Positions 25,421 to 33,741 of a stretch of DNA of 64,000 bases are shown here, one piece after another. The stretch covers positions 2,738,939 through 2,802,938 of the forward strand of contig NZ_AP028056.1 of the NCBI RefSeq assembly GCF_030297015.1. Reading direction: 5' to 3'. The notes under the pieces were generated by a model. The model saw only the letters and a list, made by a program, of their open reading frames with translations, was not told where the DNA came from and ran no database searches. Source of the stretch: Brooklawnia propionicigenes (lineage in GTDB: Bacteria; Actinomycetota; Actinomycetes; Propionibacteriales; Propionibacteriaceae). Numbering within the stretch: position 1 is the first letter of the stretch; every line of letters starts with the position of its first letter. The translations under genes and the position numbers were made by a program.

Positions 25421-25740
25421 GCCAGGAGTCCGTCGATCTTCGCGGCGATGGACGGCTTTGGGTGCGCGCCGATCAGCATGTCGACCCGCTCGCCGTCGCG
25501 GTAGAAGGAAAGAGTGGGGATCGAGGTGACACCAACTGTGGTCACGGTCTCGGGATTGGCGTCCGCGTCGATCTTGACGATCTTGACCCGGCCCGCATAC
25601 TCGGCGGCCAAGTGCTCCAGGATCGGAGCGATGGCCTTGCATGGGCCGCACCACGCAGCCCAGATATCAACTACGACCGGAAGCTCTGATTCGAGCACTT
25701 CGCTGACAAACGTGGCGTCGGTGACGGGGGTGATGCTCAT
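25417..25740 (-). CDS. trxA: Thioredoxin
   Basis: 107 residues, canonical fold with [19 protein letters not shown] as the active site and [12 protein letters not shown] with the cis-proline. In this operon it probably recycles the ArsC enzymes. Translationally coupled to trxB upstream and acr3 downstream by ATGA overlaps, so this copy is likely dedicated to the ars system rather than the housekeeping one. Confidence 0.94.
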   Translation of the reverse strand: MSITPVTDATFVSEVLESELPVVVDIWAAWCGPCKAIAPILEHLAAEYAGRVKIVKIDADANPETVTTVGVTSIPTLSFYRDGERVDMLIGAHPKPSIAAKIDGLLA

Positions 25741-26714
25741 GCGGAAACCTCCAGAGTGGGACTCTCGATCTGGGTGGGCAGATCGAGGGTCGACAGATAG
25801 TGCTGCGCGTCCAAGGCAGAGGCGCAGCCGGTGCCAGCGGCCGTGATCGCCTGCCGGTAGTTGTGATCCACCAGGTCACCGGCGGCGAACACGCCGGCCA
25901 CGTTGGTGCGTGTCGTTGGATGGGCCACGATGACGTACCCCTCGGCGTCGGTGGACACCTGGTCGGCGACAAGCTCGGAGCGCGGGTCGTGCCCGATTGC
26001 GACGAAAGTGCCCGACACATCCAGCACGCGTTCGGTGCCTGTGATCGTGTCGCGCAGGCGCAGACCGGTGACGTTCGCCTCGCCGAGGATCGCGGCCACC
26101 TCGCTGTTCCATGCGACCTCGATCTTGGGGTCGGCCAATGCCCGCTCGGCCATGATCCGGGACGCCCGGAACTCGCCGCGCCGGTGGACGAGCGTGACCT
26201 TGGCAGCGAAGCGCGTCAAGAACAGTGCTTCTTCCATCGCGGAATCGCCACCGCCGATGACCGCGATCTCCCGGTCACGGAAGAAGAAGCCGTCGCAGGT
26301 CGCGCACCATGACAGGCCATGTCCCGAGAGTCGCGCTTCCTCAGGGAGACCGAGCTTGCGATATGCGGACCCCATCGCCAGAATCACGGCGCGCGCCTGG
26401 AAGGTTCCGCTGCTGCTGGTCTCGATGACCTTCGTGGATTCGGTGAGTGCAAGACAGGTCGCGTCGTCATAGATGATGCGGGCGCCGAAGCGCTCTGCCT
26501 GGGCGCGCATCGCTTCCATCAGCTCGGGGCCTTGGATGCCGTCGGTGAAGCCGGGGAAGTTTTCGACCTCCGTGGTCGTCATCAGCGCTCCGCCGGCCGT
26601 CACCGATCCAGCCAGGACGACCGGCGCGAGGCCTGCTCGCGCGGCGTAGACAGCTGCGGTGTATCCGGCTGGGCCGGACCCTACGATCACTAGTTCCACA
26701 TCTTGCATCGACAT
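25737..26714 (-). CDS. trxB: Thioredoxin reductase
   Basis: FAD/NADPH enzyme that reduces thioredoxin, 325 residues. [20 protein letters not shown] is the FAD site, [11 protein letters not shown] the redox-active disulfide, [20 protein letters not shown] the NADPH site and [13 protein letters not shown] the second FAD motif. First gene of the leftward ars operon. ATG 26714 follows a -10-like CAATAT by 6 nt, so the transcript is probably leaderless; a second ATG two codons later is possible. An ArsR-type box covers the promoter. Confidence 0.93.
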   Translation of the reverse strand: MSMQDVELVIVGSGPAGYTAAVYAARAGLAPVVLAGSVTAGGALMTTTEVENFPGFTDGIQGPELMEAMRAQAERFGARIIYDDATCLALTESTKVIETSSSGTFQARAVILAMGSAYRKLGLPEEARLSGHGLSWCATCDGFFFRDREIAVIGGGDSAMEEALFLTRFAAKVTLVHRRGEFRASRIMAERALADPKIEVAWNSEVAAILGEANVTGLRLRDTITGTERVLDVSGTFVAIGHDPRSELVADQVSTDAEGYVIVAHPTTRTNVAGVFAAGDLVDHNYRQAITAAGTGCASALDAQHYLSTLDLPTQIESPTLEVSA

Positions 26715-26720
26715 GTATCT

Positions 26721-26749
26721 ATATTGAAGGAGATCGAAGCAAGATGCAA
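26721..26749 (-). promoter_or_regulatory. Promoter and ArsR box of the trxB-trxA-acr3-arsRC-arsC operon
   Basis: On the minus strand TTGCAT (26749-26744), a 17-bp spacer and CAATAT (26726-26721) precede the ATG at 26714 by 6 nt. ATTGA-AGGAGA-TCGAA at 26723-26738 overlaps the -10 and spacer and matches the two boxes near arsR and arsD (ATTGA-N6-TCRAT). Confidence 0.6.
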
Positions 26750-26863
26750 CCCGGGAGCGGCGGCGGGTGCTGTTCGGACGCCACGGGCAGGCTGGTCGCC
26801 CCGCCCCGGCGTCGCGGCTTTCGAGGCGGAGTCGGTTGGGAGGGTTGTCGTGGGCCTGGTGGG

Positions 26864-27238
26864 TCAGCAGGTGATCGACGGGTCCGCCGAGCAGTTGTCC
26901 GGGTCCGGCAGTCCGGCGAGGAACGCTCGCACGGTCGCCAGGCCCTGCGGCGTGGCGTGGTAGTGCGCCCACTTGTGGCGCATCTCCCGGCTGATGAGCC
27001 CGGCCTTGACCAGCCGGGCCAGATGGTAGGAGAGGGTTGGCTGGCTGATGCCAAGACTGTCGGGCATGTGACAGGCGCACACGCTGGAGCAGCAGTTCGC
27101 CGAGATGTGATGCAGCAGCTTGACCCGGACCGGATCGGAGAGTGCCTTGAAGGTGGCGGCGACCCGCTCGGCCTCCTCGTCGGCGAGCGCCGACGCGCCC
27201 CGTGGGGCGCAGTCGATGATCGGGAGGTGCTGAACCAT
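26864..27238 (-). CDS. arsR: Arsenical repressor, ArsR family
   Basis: 124-residue winged-helix repressor. [18 protein letters not shown] leads into [20 protein letters not shown], which carries a cysteine-rich sensor site (CC at 49-50, CxC at 54 and 56) just before the recognition helix, and [19 protein letters not shown] forms the wing and last helix. It lies between the two arms of the ars locus and is divergent from arsD. It is the best candidate to bind all three ATTGA-N6-TCRAW boxes and to release them on arsenite or antimonite. Confidence 0.88.
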   Translation of the reverse strand: MVQHLPIIDCAPRGASALADEEAERVAATFKALSDPVRVKLLHHISANCCSSVCACHMPDSLGISQPTLSYHLARLVKAGLISREMRHKWAHYHATPQGLATVRAFLAGLPDPDNCSADPSITC

Positions 27239-27260
27239 GCGCGCCAGCCTACCACCTCAA

Positions 27261-27310
27261 ATTGACAGACGTCGATATGAGCCCTAGCCTTCATATTGAC
27301 GAACATCAAT
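27261..27310. promoter_or_regulatory. Two tandem ArsR boxes and the arsD promoter
   Basis: Box 1 ATTGA-CAGACG-TCGAT (27261-27276) and box 2 ATTGA-CGAACA-TCAAT (27295-27310) start 34 bp apart. A perfect -35 TTGACA (27262-27267) lies inside box 1; 17 bp on is a weak -10-like TAGCCT (27285-27290), placing the start of transcription in box 2. A GAGAGAGG ribosome site follows before arsD. The promoter of the divergent arsR must lie in the same 90 bp. Confidence 0.65.
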
Positions 27311-27327
27311 CCGAGAGAGGCGTCCTC

Positions 27328-27774
27328 ATGATCCAGGTCTTCGAAGGCCCGCTGTGCTGCAACACCGGGGTGTGTGGCCCCGACCCCGACCAGGCGCTGG
27401 TCGACTTCACCGCCGACCTCGACTGGCTTACCCGGCAAGGCGTGTCGGTGCGCCGGGCGAACCTGGCCCAGGACCCCGCCGCGTTCGCTGACAGCGCCGT
27501 CGCGCGGGCGTTCGTGCAGAAGGTCGGCGCGTCCGGGCTGCCGCTGATCGTGGCCGACGACGTGACGGTTGCCACCGGACGCTACCCCTCCCGCGCCGAG
27601 CTGGCCCGGATCGCCGGCGTCGAGGCGCCCGCCGAGAACACGGCGACCGGGTGCTGCGGTAGCGCACCGTCCACCCCGGCAGCGTCGGTGTGCTGTGGCG
27701 ACGAGGCCCCGGTGTCGTCGGGATGCTGCGGTTCGGACCAGTCGGTGACCATCCAGTCCGGTTCTCAGGCGTAG
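27328..27774 (+). CDS. arsD: ArsD arsenite metallochaperone
   Basis: Hands arsenite or antimonite to the ArsA ATPase. 148 residues. The metalloid site is formed by Cys10, Cys11 and Cys16 (GPLCCNTGVCGPDPDQ), as in ArsD Cys12-Cys13-Cys18. The thioredoxin-like fold continues with PAAFADSAVARAFVQKVGAS and GLPLIVADDVTVATGRYPSR. The tail has three more vicinal cysteine pairs (GCCGS, VCCGD, GCCGS). ATG 27328 is preferred for the GAGAGAGG eight bases upstream. The arsA-arsM fusion starts 12 bp downstream. Confidence 0.92.
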   Translation: MIQVFEGPLCCNTGVCGPDPDQALVDFTADLDWLTRQGVSVRRANLAQDPAAFADSAVARAFVQKVGASGLPLIVADDVTVATGRYPSRAELARIAGVEAPAENTATGCCGSAPSTPAASVCCGDEAPVSSGCCGSDQSVTIQSGSQA

Positions 27775-27786
27775 GGCTGATCGGAG

Positions 27787-30330
27787 ATGATCGAACTGCT
27801 GCACAACCCGCCGAGGTTCCTGTTCCTGACCGGGAAGGGCGGTGTCGGGAAGACGAGCATCGCCTGCGCCGCCGCGGTCGACCTCGCCCGCCGGGGCAAC
27901 CGGGTCCTGCTGGTCTCCACCGACCCGGCCTCGAATGTCGGCCAGGTCTTCGACCAGCGGGTCGGGTACGCGATCACCCCGATTGTCGGCGTTGCCGGGC
28001 TCGACGCGCTGGAGATCGACCCCGAGGCCGCCGCCGAGGAGTACCGCCAACGCGCACTCGCCCCGATCCGGGACTTCCTCTCGGTCAAGGACCTCGCCGA
28101 CGTCACCGAGCAGCTCTCCGGGTCCTGTACCACCGAGATCGCCTCGTTCAACGAGTTCACCGCCTTCCTGGCCGGCAACGACATCGCGCGAGGCTACGAC
28201 CACATCGTCTTCGACACCGCCCCGACCGGCCACACCGTCCGGCTGCTCAAGCTCCCCGGCGAATGGACCTCCTTCCTCGAAGACGGGCTCGGCGATGCGT
28301 CCTGCCTCGGTCCGATGGCCGGCCTTGACAAGACCCGCACCACCTACGCCGACGCGCTCACCGCCCTGGCCGACTCGTCCGTGACGAGACTGGGCCTGGT
28401 TGCCCGCCCACAAACCTCGTCGCTGGCCGAGGCGTCCCGCACCGCCGACGAACTTGCCGAAGCAGGCGTCCACGCCACCCACCTGGTCATCAACGGCATC
28501 CTCCCCAGCGAACCCATCTCCGATGTCCTGGCCGACGCGATCCGCGCCGAGGAGACCGCCGCCATCGCCGCCATGCCCGTCAACCTCGCCGGGCTGGCGA
28601 TCGACCGGCTCCCGCTGCGCTCCCGCGACGTGATGGGCCTCGACGCCCTCACCACGCTGCTCTCCGAGGCCCCGGACCACACCCCGGCGTTAGCCGCACC
28701 GCGCGCCAACGCCCCCGCCGGCTCGTCGGATTCTCTGGCCGCGACGATCGAGCAGCTGGCGGCCAAGGACCACGGATTGATTATGGTCGTGGGGAAAGGC
28801 GGCGTCGGGAAGACGACGATGGCTGCGGCGATCGCCGTCGGTTTGTCCGACCGCGGCAAGGACGTGCTGCTGACCACCACCGACCCGGCCGCGCATCTCG
28901 CCTGGACGGTCGGCGAAGCGGCGCCCTTCGAGGTCTCCAGTATCGATCCCGTCCAGGCGGTGGCCGACTACAGGCGCCACGTCATGGACACCAAGGGCGC
29001 GGGCCTGGACGCCGACGGTCGGGCCAACCTCGCCGAGGACCTTCGCTCGCCCTGCACCGAAGAGGTGGCCGTCTTCCAGGCCTTCGCCGCAGCCGTCGAG
29101 CAATCCGCCCACCGGTTCGTGGTCATGGACACCGCCCCCACCGGACACACCCTGCTCCTCATGGACGCCACCGGCTCCTACCACCGCGAGGTCGTCCGCA
29201 ACCTGCCCGAGCAGGCCGGGCTCACGCCGCTGGCCCGACTCCAGGACCCCGACAACACCAGCGTCATCGTCGTCACACTGCCCGAGACCACCCCCGTCCT
29301 CGAAGCCACCGGCCTGGCCGCCGACCTCACCCGAGCCAACATCACCACCTGGGGATGGATCGTCAACCGCTCCCTCACCCCGACCGACACCACCAGCCCC
29401 CTGCTGGCCGAACGGGTCAACGCCGAACAAACACCTCTGCGAGAGGCCCAGGCGCAGACCGGCCGGGTCGCCGTCGTGCCCTACAGCGACACCCCTCCCG
29501 TGGGTGTGAACCAACTTCGCCAGCTCTCCACCGCCTCGGACCGGGACGCCGGTCACGCTGTCCGTGAGCAGGTACGCCTCCGCTACGCGCAAGCCGCAAC
29601 GGCAGTCCGCGCCGGCGCTCACAACACCGACCTGCTGGCGGACAGTACCTGCTGCTCACCCGCTTCCTGCTGCGGCAATCCCAGCGCTGACATCGGTGGC
29701 TTCGGGGCCGGGCTCTACGACGCGACGGAGGCTGCCGAGTTGCCGCTGGAGGCGATCGAGGCGAGTCTGGGATGTGGCAACCCAACCACGGTCGCAGAGC
29801 TGTGCGAGGGCGAGCGCGTCCTAGACCTCGGTTCCGGGGGCGGAATCGATGTCCTGCTCTCCGCACGCCGTGTCGGCCAGTCCGGATTCGCCTACGGCGT
29901 TGACATGACCGACGAGATGCTCGACCTGGCACGCACCAACGCCGCGAACGCGGGAGCGACCAACGTCGAGTTCCTCAAAGGCACTATTGAGGATGTACCC
30001 CTACCCGACGGCGCAGTCGACGTCGTGATCTCCAACTGCGTCATCAACCTGTCCACAGACAAGCCGGCCGCCCTGGCGGAGATGTTCCGTGTGCTCGCTC
30101 CCGGCGGAAGAATCGGCATCTCCGATGTCGTCGCCGAAGACCATCTCACCCCGGCCGAACGAGCCGAGCGCGGTTCATACGTGGGGTGCATCGCCGGCGC
30201 GCTCTCCAAGAGTGAATACCTTCAGGGCCTCGCCGCAGCCGGATTCAGCGACCCTACCGTCGAGTTCACCCACCAAGTCGCCGATGACATGCACTCAGCG
30301 ATCATCCGCGCGACGAAGTTGGTGCGTTAG
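27787..30330 (+). CDS. ArsA-ArsM fusion: arsenite-pump ATPase joined to arsenite methyltransferase
   Basis: 847 residues in one uninterrupted frame. Residues 1-~585 are a two-domain ArsA: P-loops at 16-23 and 336-343 (GKGGVGKT), signal-transduction DTAPTGHT at Asp143 and Asp448, and the three metalloid cysteines at 114, 173 and 423, matching E. coli 113, 172 and 422. From about residue 589 the chain turns into ArsM: VREQVRLRYAQAATAV is an ArsM-like N-terminus, CC pairs occur at 622-623 and 628-629, the SAM motif DLGSGGGID at 680-688, and conserved cysteines at 663 (SLGCGNP), 751 (SNCVINLS) and 801 (GCIAGA). All catalytic residues of both halves appear intact. ArsA would energise arsenite export while ArsM methylates arsenite; fusion could channel the metalloid. 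Confidence 0.9.
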   Translation: MIELLHNPPRFLFLTGKGGVGKTSIACAAAVDLARRGNRVLLVSTDPASNVGQVFDQRVGYAITPIVGVAGLDALEIDPEAAAEEYRQRALAPIRDFLSVKDLADVTEQLSGSCTTEIASFNEFTAFLAGNDIARGYDHIVFDTAPTGHTVRLLKLPGEWTSFLEDGLGDASCLGPMAGLDKTRTTYADALTALADSSVTRLGLVARPQTSSLAEASRTADELAEAGVHATHLVINGILPSEPISDVLADAIRAEETAAIAAMPVNLAGLAIDRLPLRSRDVMGLDALTTLLSEAPDHTPALAAPRANAPAGSSDSLAATIEQLAAKDHGLIMVVGKGGVGKTTMAAAIAVGLSDRGKDVLLTTTDPAAHLAWTVGEAAPFEVSSIDPVQAVADYRRHVMDTKGAGLDADGRANLAEDLRSPCTEEVAVFQAFAAAVEQSAHRFVVMDTAPTGHTLLLMDATGSYHREVVRNLPEQAGLTPLARLQDPDNTSVIVVTLPETTPVLEATGLAADLTRANITTWGWIVNRSLTPTDTTSPLLAERVNAEQTPLREAQAQTGRVAVVPYSDTPPVGVNQLRQLSTASDRDAGHAVREQVRLRYAQAATAVRAGAHNTDLLADSTCCSPASCCGNPSADIGGFGAGLYDATEAAELPLEAIEASLGCGNPTTVAELCEGERVLDLGSGGGIDVLLSARRVGQSGFAYGVDMTDEMLDLARTNAANAGATNVEFLKGTIEDVPLPDGAVDVVISNCVINLSTDKPAALAEMFRVLAPGGRIGISDVVAEDHLTPAERAERGSYVGCIAGALSKSEYLQGLAAAGFSDPTVEFTHQVADDMHSAIIRATKLVR

Positions 30331-30371
30331 CTTCCGGAACCTTCGAAGAGTGAGCTCGCTGGGGATGAGCC

Positions 30372-31304
30372 ATGGAGGCAAGCAGCGGTGAGATCGACAG
30401 CGCAGCGAGCGGCGTGGTTCGGTGGCCGGTGCGCGTCGAGACCGGCCACTACGCGCACCCTGTAGCGCCGGAGGTATATGACTGTGTGAAGTTCCTGCTA
30501 GCCCGCGAGGGCTCAGGGACTATCACCGGTGACTGGGGCGAGCGTCGGTTCCGCATGGGCGATCTGATGCTGGTGGGCTCAGGCTTGGCTATCGGTGGCG
30601 CGCCGGACGGGACGGCAACGACCTCGACAATCTTTGCCGACAAAGACTACGTAATGGATCAGGTGTACTGGCGCTACGCCGATGTGTTGCAGGACCGGAC
30701 GGCAGCCGAGACCGTGATGCAACGCGCGTTCGGGACGGGCGCAATCATGATCCGTCTGAACGGCCCGCTGGCAGCCACCTTCGCCGCGAGAATCGATGAG
30801 ATCGAGCGGGCGCAGACAATGAGAGAGTTCCATCGGATGCAGGCCGCCTTTGCCGAGGTCTTGCACCTGCTCGGGCAGTTGTTGCCGTGGAGCCCGGCGC
30901 CGTCGCTACGAACCCTGACACACGGGATCGCGGCGATGGTGGCCCGTCGCACCGCCACGCGGCCCGTGCGCAGCGAGGTGCTACAGGTCCGCAACGCCAT
31001 CCAGTGTGATCTAGCCCACCGTTGGCTCGTCGCGGAGATGGCCACGACGGCACATCTATCGGTGCGGCAACTACAGCGAGTGTTCGCTGAGTCGCTGGGC
31101 GTGTCCCCGATCACCTTCCTGGGCCTGTTGCGCACCAAGGAGATGGCCCGAATGCTTCGTGACACCGAGATGACAGTCGGCGAAATGAGCAGAGCCGTAG
31201 GTTGGCGGAGCCGGAGCCACGCTCGGTCAGTGTTCGCGATGTCAACGGGAATGACACCCGAAGGGTACCGGCAGATGGTGCGTGGTCGGGATCACGACGC
31301 GTAG
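30372..31304 (+). CDS. AraC family transcriptional regulator
   Basis: 310 residues. The C-terminal ~100 residues are a double HTH of the AraC type: LVAEMATTAHLSVRQLQRVF, AESLGVSPITFLGLLRTKEM, then TVGEMSRAVGWRSRSHARSV and STGMTPEGYRQMVRG. The N-terminal part (VYDCVKFLLAREGSGTITGD and following) is a ligand-binding region like those of AraC regulators related to RipA or to the AraC-binding-domain-like group. It starts 41 bp after the arsA-arsM gene on the same strand, so it may belong to the ars locus or mark its boundary with the conjugative element. Confidence 0.8.
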   Translation: MEASSGEIDSAASGVVRWPVRVETGHYAHPVAPEVYDCVKFLLAREGSGTITGDWGERRFRMGDLMLVGSGLAIGGAPDGTATTSTIFADKDYVMDQVYWRYADVLQDRTAAETVMQRAFGTGAIMIRLNGPLAATFAARIDEIERAQTMREFHRMQAAFAEVLHLLGQLLPWSPAPSLRTLTHGIAAMVARRTATRPVRSEVLQVRNAIQCDLAHRWLVAEMATTAHLSVRQLQRVFAESLGVSPITFLGLLRTKEMARMLRDTEMTVGEMSRAVGWRSRSHARSVFAMSTGMTPEGYRQMVRGRDHDA

Positions 31305-31622
31305 CGTCGGTATCGCGCCAATGTGACGCCCGCCGTCTCGCCGCCTGGTCCACGCGTCGGATAGGCAGGGATGACGCCAGGTTCCCTGCCGCCACGACTC
31401 TCGGCACCCCTTCTCTGTGTTGCTGACCGTCCCCTCCAGGTTGCCTTGGCGCACCTTCCGGACACCGCTCGCCAACGGCACACCACCCGGCCTCACCCGG
31501 GAGCTGTCTGAGCGGGTGGCACCTGGGACGGACGCGGGACGCGAGCGGCCCACGGTGCCGAGCGTGCCGGTGGTCGAGCCCGAGATTGAGCCCGTAACCG
31601 TGTTGGCGGGTCGGGGGCTGTG
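31305..31622. other. 318-bp stretch before the conjugative-element genes
   Basis: No gene with family similarity. The last 200 bp contain a short rightward frame (see the 31417-31623 entry) that may be the remnant of an element gene. No repeat or attachment site was recognised. Confidence 0.4.
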
Positions 31623-31623
31623 A
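31417..31623 (+). CDS. Short frame coupled to the primase-polymerase gene, possible gene remnant
   Basis: 68 residues from GTG 31417 or a later start; the C-terminal part is Pro/Val/Glu-rich (PSVPVVEPEIEPVTVLAGRG). Its TGA overlaps the next ATG (TGATG at 31621), the arrangement expected of a real upstream gene. No family recognised; it could be the C-terminal end of a larger element gene truncated when the ars/AraC DNA was joined here. Confidence 0.3.
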   Translation: MLLTVPSRLPWRTFRTPLANGTPPGLTRELSERVAPGTDAGRERPTVPSVPVVEPEIEPVTVLAGRGL

Positions 31624-32546
31624 TGTCTGGCCCGGGCCGCTTCACGACGGCGATCAACGAGATGGGCCTGACGACGCCGCTCTCGGTGGCTGCTGCCGGA
31701 TTCGCGGGAGCCGGTGTTCCGGTGTTCCCGTGCGCGCCGGGCGGCAAGCATCCGATCACCGAGCACGGGTTCCACGAAGCAACCACGAATCTCGCTCAGG
31801 TGCGTCAGTGGTGGCGACGGTTCCCGAAGGCGAACATCGGCGTCCCGACCGGTCGGCCGTCTGGGGTGGTCGTGGTGGATGTCGATGTTCATGGCGTCAA
31901 CGGATTCGCGGCCTGCTGCCGAGCCAAGGAGGCGGGGCTTCTCTCGGGGTGGGAGGTTGTCGTCCGGTCGCCCTCGGGTGGGCTGCACGCCTACTATCCG
32001 GCTCACGAAAGTGCCGAGCAGCGGTCGTGGCAGGCGGGCCGGGCCGGGATCGACTTCCGGGGTGACGGTGGCTACATCATCGCGCCACCTTCACGTCGGG
32101 CTGTCAACGGCGAATTGGCCCTGTACCAGGTGACCGCTATCAGCGAGGCGCCGGGCAAGGCCCTGGATGCGACGAGGTTGCGGGACCTTCTCGATCCGCC
32201 CCGGCTCCCGCGCCCACGTTCCTATCGAGGCAACGGTGAGTTGGACGTGCGGCGGATCGCCGAGTGGGTGGCGCGTCGGCCGGAGAACGAACGTAATCAC
32301 GGTTTGTTCTGGGGCGCGTGCAAGTTGGCCGAGCGGGGGGTCGCGCAGGCGGAGGCGTCTGATGTGCTGACCCGCGCGGCGATGACTGCTGGCCTCGGTG
32401 AGCGCGAAGCCGCACGGACGGTCCGGTCGGCCTACCGCACCGTCAACGACGGCCATGTCAGCTCGGGCATTGCGGCCGTCGGTACGGATGAGTTCGCGGT
32501 CTCGGCCGCAGACTCGCGGGCCGCGATAGTACGGGGGCTGCCGTGA
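31623..32546 (+). CDS. Bifunctional DNA primase/polymerase (prim-pol) domain protein
   Basis: 307 residues. The prim-pol core is visible as FAGAGVPVFPCAPGGKHPIT, then QWWRRFPKANIGVPTGRPSG with the catalytic acidic strand VVVVDVDVHG and a later GGLHAYYP. A C-terminal helical region (RPENERNHGLFWGACKLAER) is like the PriCT-type end found on mobile-element primases. It probably primes replication of the excised or transferred element. ATG 31623 overlaps the stop of the short upstream frame; the DUF2637 gene starts inside its stop codon. Confidence 0.85.
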   Translation: MSGPGRFTTAINEMGLTTPLSVAAAGFAGAGVPVFPCAPGGKHPITEHGFHEATTNLAQVRQWWRRFPKANIGVPTGRPSGVVVVDVDVHGVNGFAACCRAKEAGLLSGWEVVVRSPSGGLHAYYPAHESAEQRSWQAGRAGIDFRGDGGYIIAPPSRRAVNGELALYQVTAISEAPGKALDATRLRDLLDPPRLPRPRSYRGNGELDVRRIAEWVARRPENERNHGLFWGACKLAERGVAQAEASDVLTRAAMTAGLGEREAARTVRSAYRTVNDGHVSSGIAAVGTDEFAVSAADSRAAIVRGLP

Positions 32547-33262
32547 CCAGACTTGTTGGAGCGGGTGGTCGCCGTTGGGCCGTGGTCTCGGCGGCGTCTG
32601 GAACCGTGCTGATCGCTGCCGGGGCGTTCTGGTTGTCGTTCACGGCGTTGGCTGATCTGGCGCGTCGCTCGGGCATCTCGTCCGGACAGGCATGGATATG
32701 GCCGCTGCTGGTGGACGGTCTGATCGTGGTGTCCACGGTCGCAGTCGTCGCGCTGGATGGTCGGCGGGCTGCGTGGTACCCGTGGGCGCTGCTGATCTGC
32801 GGAGCCTTGGTGTCGGTTGCAGCGAACGCGATTCACGCGATCGTGACAGCGGATGCCGATGTTCCCGCGCTACTGGCCGCGTCGGTCGCGGCCGTGCCTC
32901 CGGTCGTGCTGCTGGCCAGCACCCACCTGACGGTCGTGCTCATCCGCTCCACCAGAACCGACCCCGTGCCGGAACCAGACGCACCGGCTACTGCGCATCC
33001 GCTCGCTATCGCCGAGCTACTACCACTCAACACCGCAGGTGAGGCTGACGAGCAGGTTGCAGAGTCGAGCGTCGAGGAGTCTGCGCGTAGGGCCGTCTCG
33101 CCTGTGGAGCGGGTCTCGCAGCGGGTAGAGGCGGCGCGGCTGCGGGGCGAGGGGTGGTCGAACAAGCGGATCGCCCAAGAGTTGACGGTGCATCCGTCCA
33201 CTGTGGGGCGTTGGTTTGCCACCGACGCTTCTGAGATTCCCGAAGACAGGAGAGAACGATGA
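32543..33262 (+). CDS. DUF2637 (SpdB2-like) membrane protein with C-terminal HTH
   Basis: 239 residues. Four helices near the N-terminus (for example WAVVSAASGTVLIAAGAFW and WIWPLLVDGLIVVSTVAVVA) form the DUF2637 region, found in actinobacterial plasmids and conjugative elements next to transfer genes. The C-terminal part contains RLRGEGWSNKRIAQELTVHP then STVGRWF, a helix-turn-helix. The protein may anchor a DNA-binding domain to the membrane during transfer. GTG 32543 overlaps the primase stop (GTGA). Confidence 0.8.
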   Translation: MTRLVGAGGRRWAVVSAASGTVLIAAGAFWLSFTALADLARRSGISSGQAWIWPLLVDGLIVVSTVAVVALDGRRAAWYPWALLICGALVSVAANAIHAIVTADADVPALLAASVAAVPPVVLLASTHLTVVLIRSTRTDPVPEPDAPATAHPLAIAELLPLNTAGEADEQVAESSVEESARRAVSPVERVSQRVEAARLRGEGWSNKRIAQELTVHPSTVGRWFATDASEIPEDRRER

Positions 33263-33647
33263 CCATTGACCAGCACACCACGCCGGACCCCGAGCCTCCG
33301 GCCGCTCCACGCCGCGATCTACCCGCTGAGGGCGGAGCCTCCGCGCCGGAGGCGGTGCAGGCCGCCGATGTCGACCGTGGGAGCAGGGACACGAAGGAGT
33401 TGGAGGTTGAGCGGCCAGCGCGGGGGGGGGGGTGGACTGGGTGCGCCCTTCCGACTTGCTTTCGCGGGCGAGTGGAGCGTTGGCGCGCAGCGGTGTCGAC
33501 TTCCAGGCCGGACTCGCGCAGCGCGCCCGGTCGGGGATCGTCGCCGGGGCCAAGGCGTCGGCTTCGCGCGTGCGGCGGCTTGCCCCGTTGTCTGCCTTCG
33601 GGCGAGGCGAGCCCGCTGTTGAGCAGCGTGGCCTGGAAAGGACCTGA
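33259..33647 (+). pseudogene. Element protein interrupted at an 11-G tract
   Basis: The first ~55 residues run from ATG 33259 (overlapping the DUF2637 stop) as DRGSRDTKELEVERPARG. At the G tract 33422-33432 the frame continues into low-quality sequence, but in another frame just after the tract a plausible continuation appears: DWVRPSDLLSRASGALARSG, then VDFQAGLAQRARSGIVAGAK and onward to a stop at 33647. Twelve or nine Gs would join the two. It could be an inactive copy, a phase-variable gene, or a base-calling slip. Function unknown; the spacing fits other elements of this kind. Confidence 0.6.
33422..33432 (+). repeat. 11-base poly-G tract
   Basis: A run of 11 Gs inside a coding region, prone to slipped-strand change. 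It separates two frames that would form one protein with 12 or 9 Gs. Confidence 0.85.
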
Positions 33648-33741
33648 TCGGGGGTGATCCATCATGCACACCATCACGTTCGTCATCGGTATCGCGCCCG
33701 TTTGGGAGGCGATGCGCACCTGCTTGCCAGGAGGTGCCGAG

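Noticed and set aside
26719-28680. Long leftward frame of ~650 codons across the arsR-arsD-arsA region
   Set aside because: It is antisense to well-supported ars genes, has the G-rich composition typical of shadow frames in high-G+C DNA, and shows no domain.
30330-31623. Left attachment site of the element as a direct repeat of the tRNA-Ala 3' end
   Set aside because: No copy of the T-arm/acceptor sequence was seen upstream; large serine recombinases leave only very short repeats, so this cannot be resolved by eye.
33422-33432. Programmed ribosomal frameshift at the G tract
   Set aside because: No downstream pseudoknot or slippery heptamer was recognised; replication slippage or a sequencing slip is the simpler explanation.
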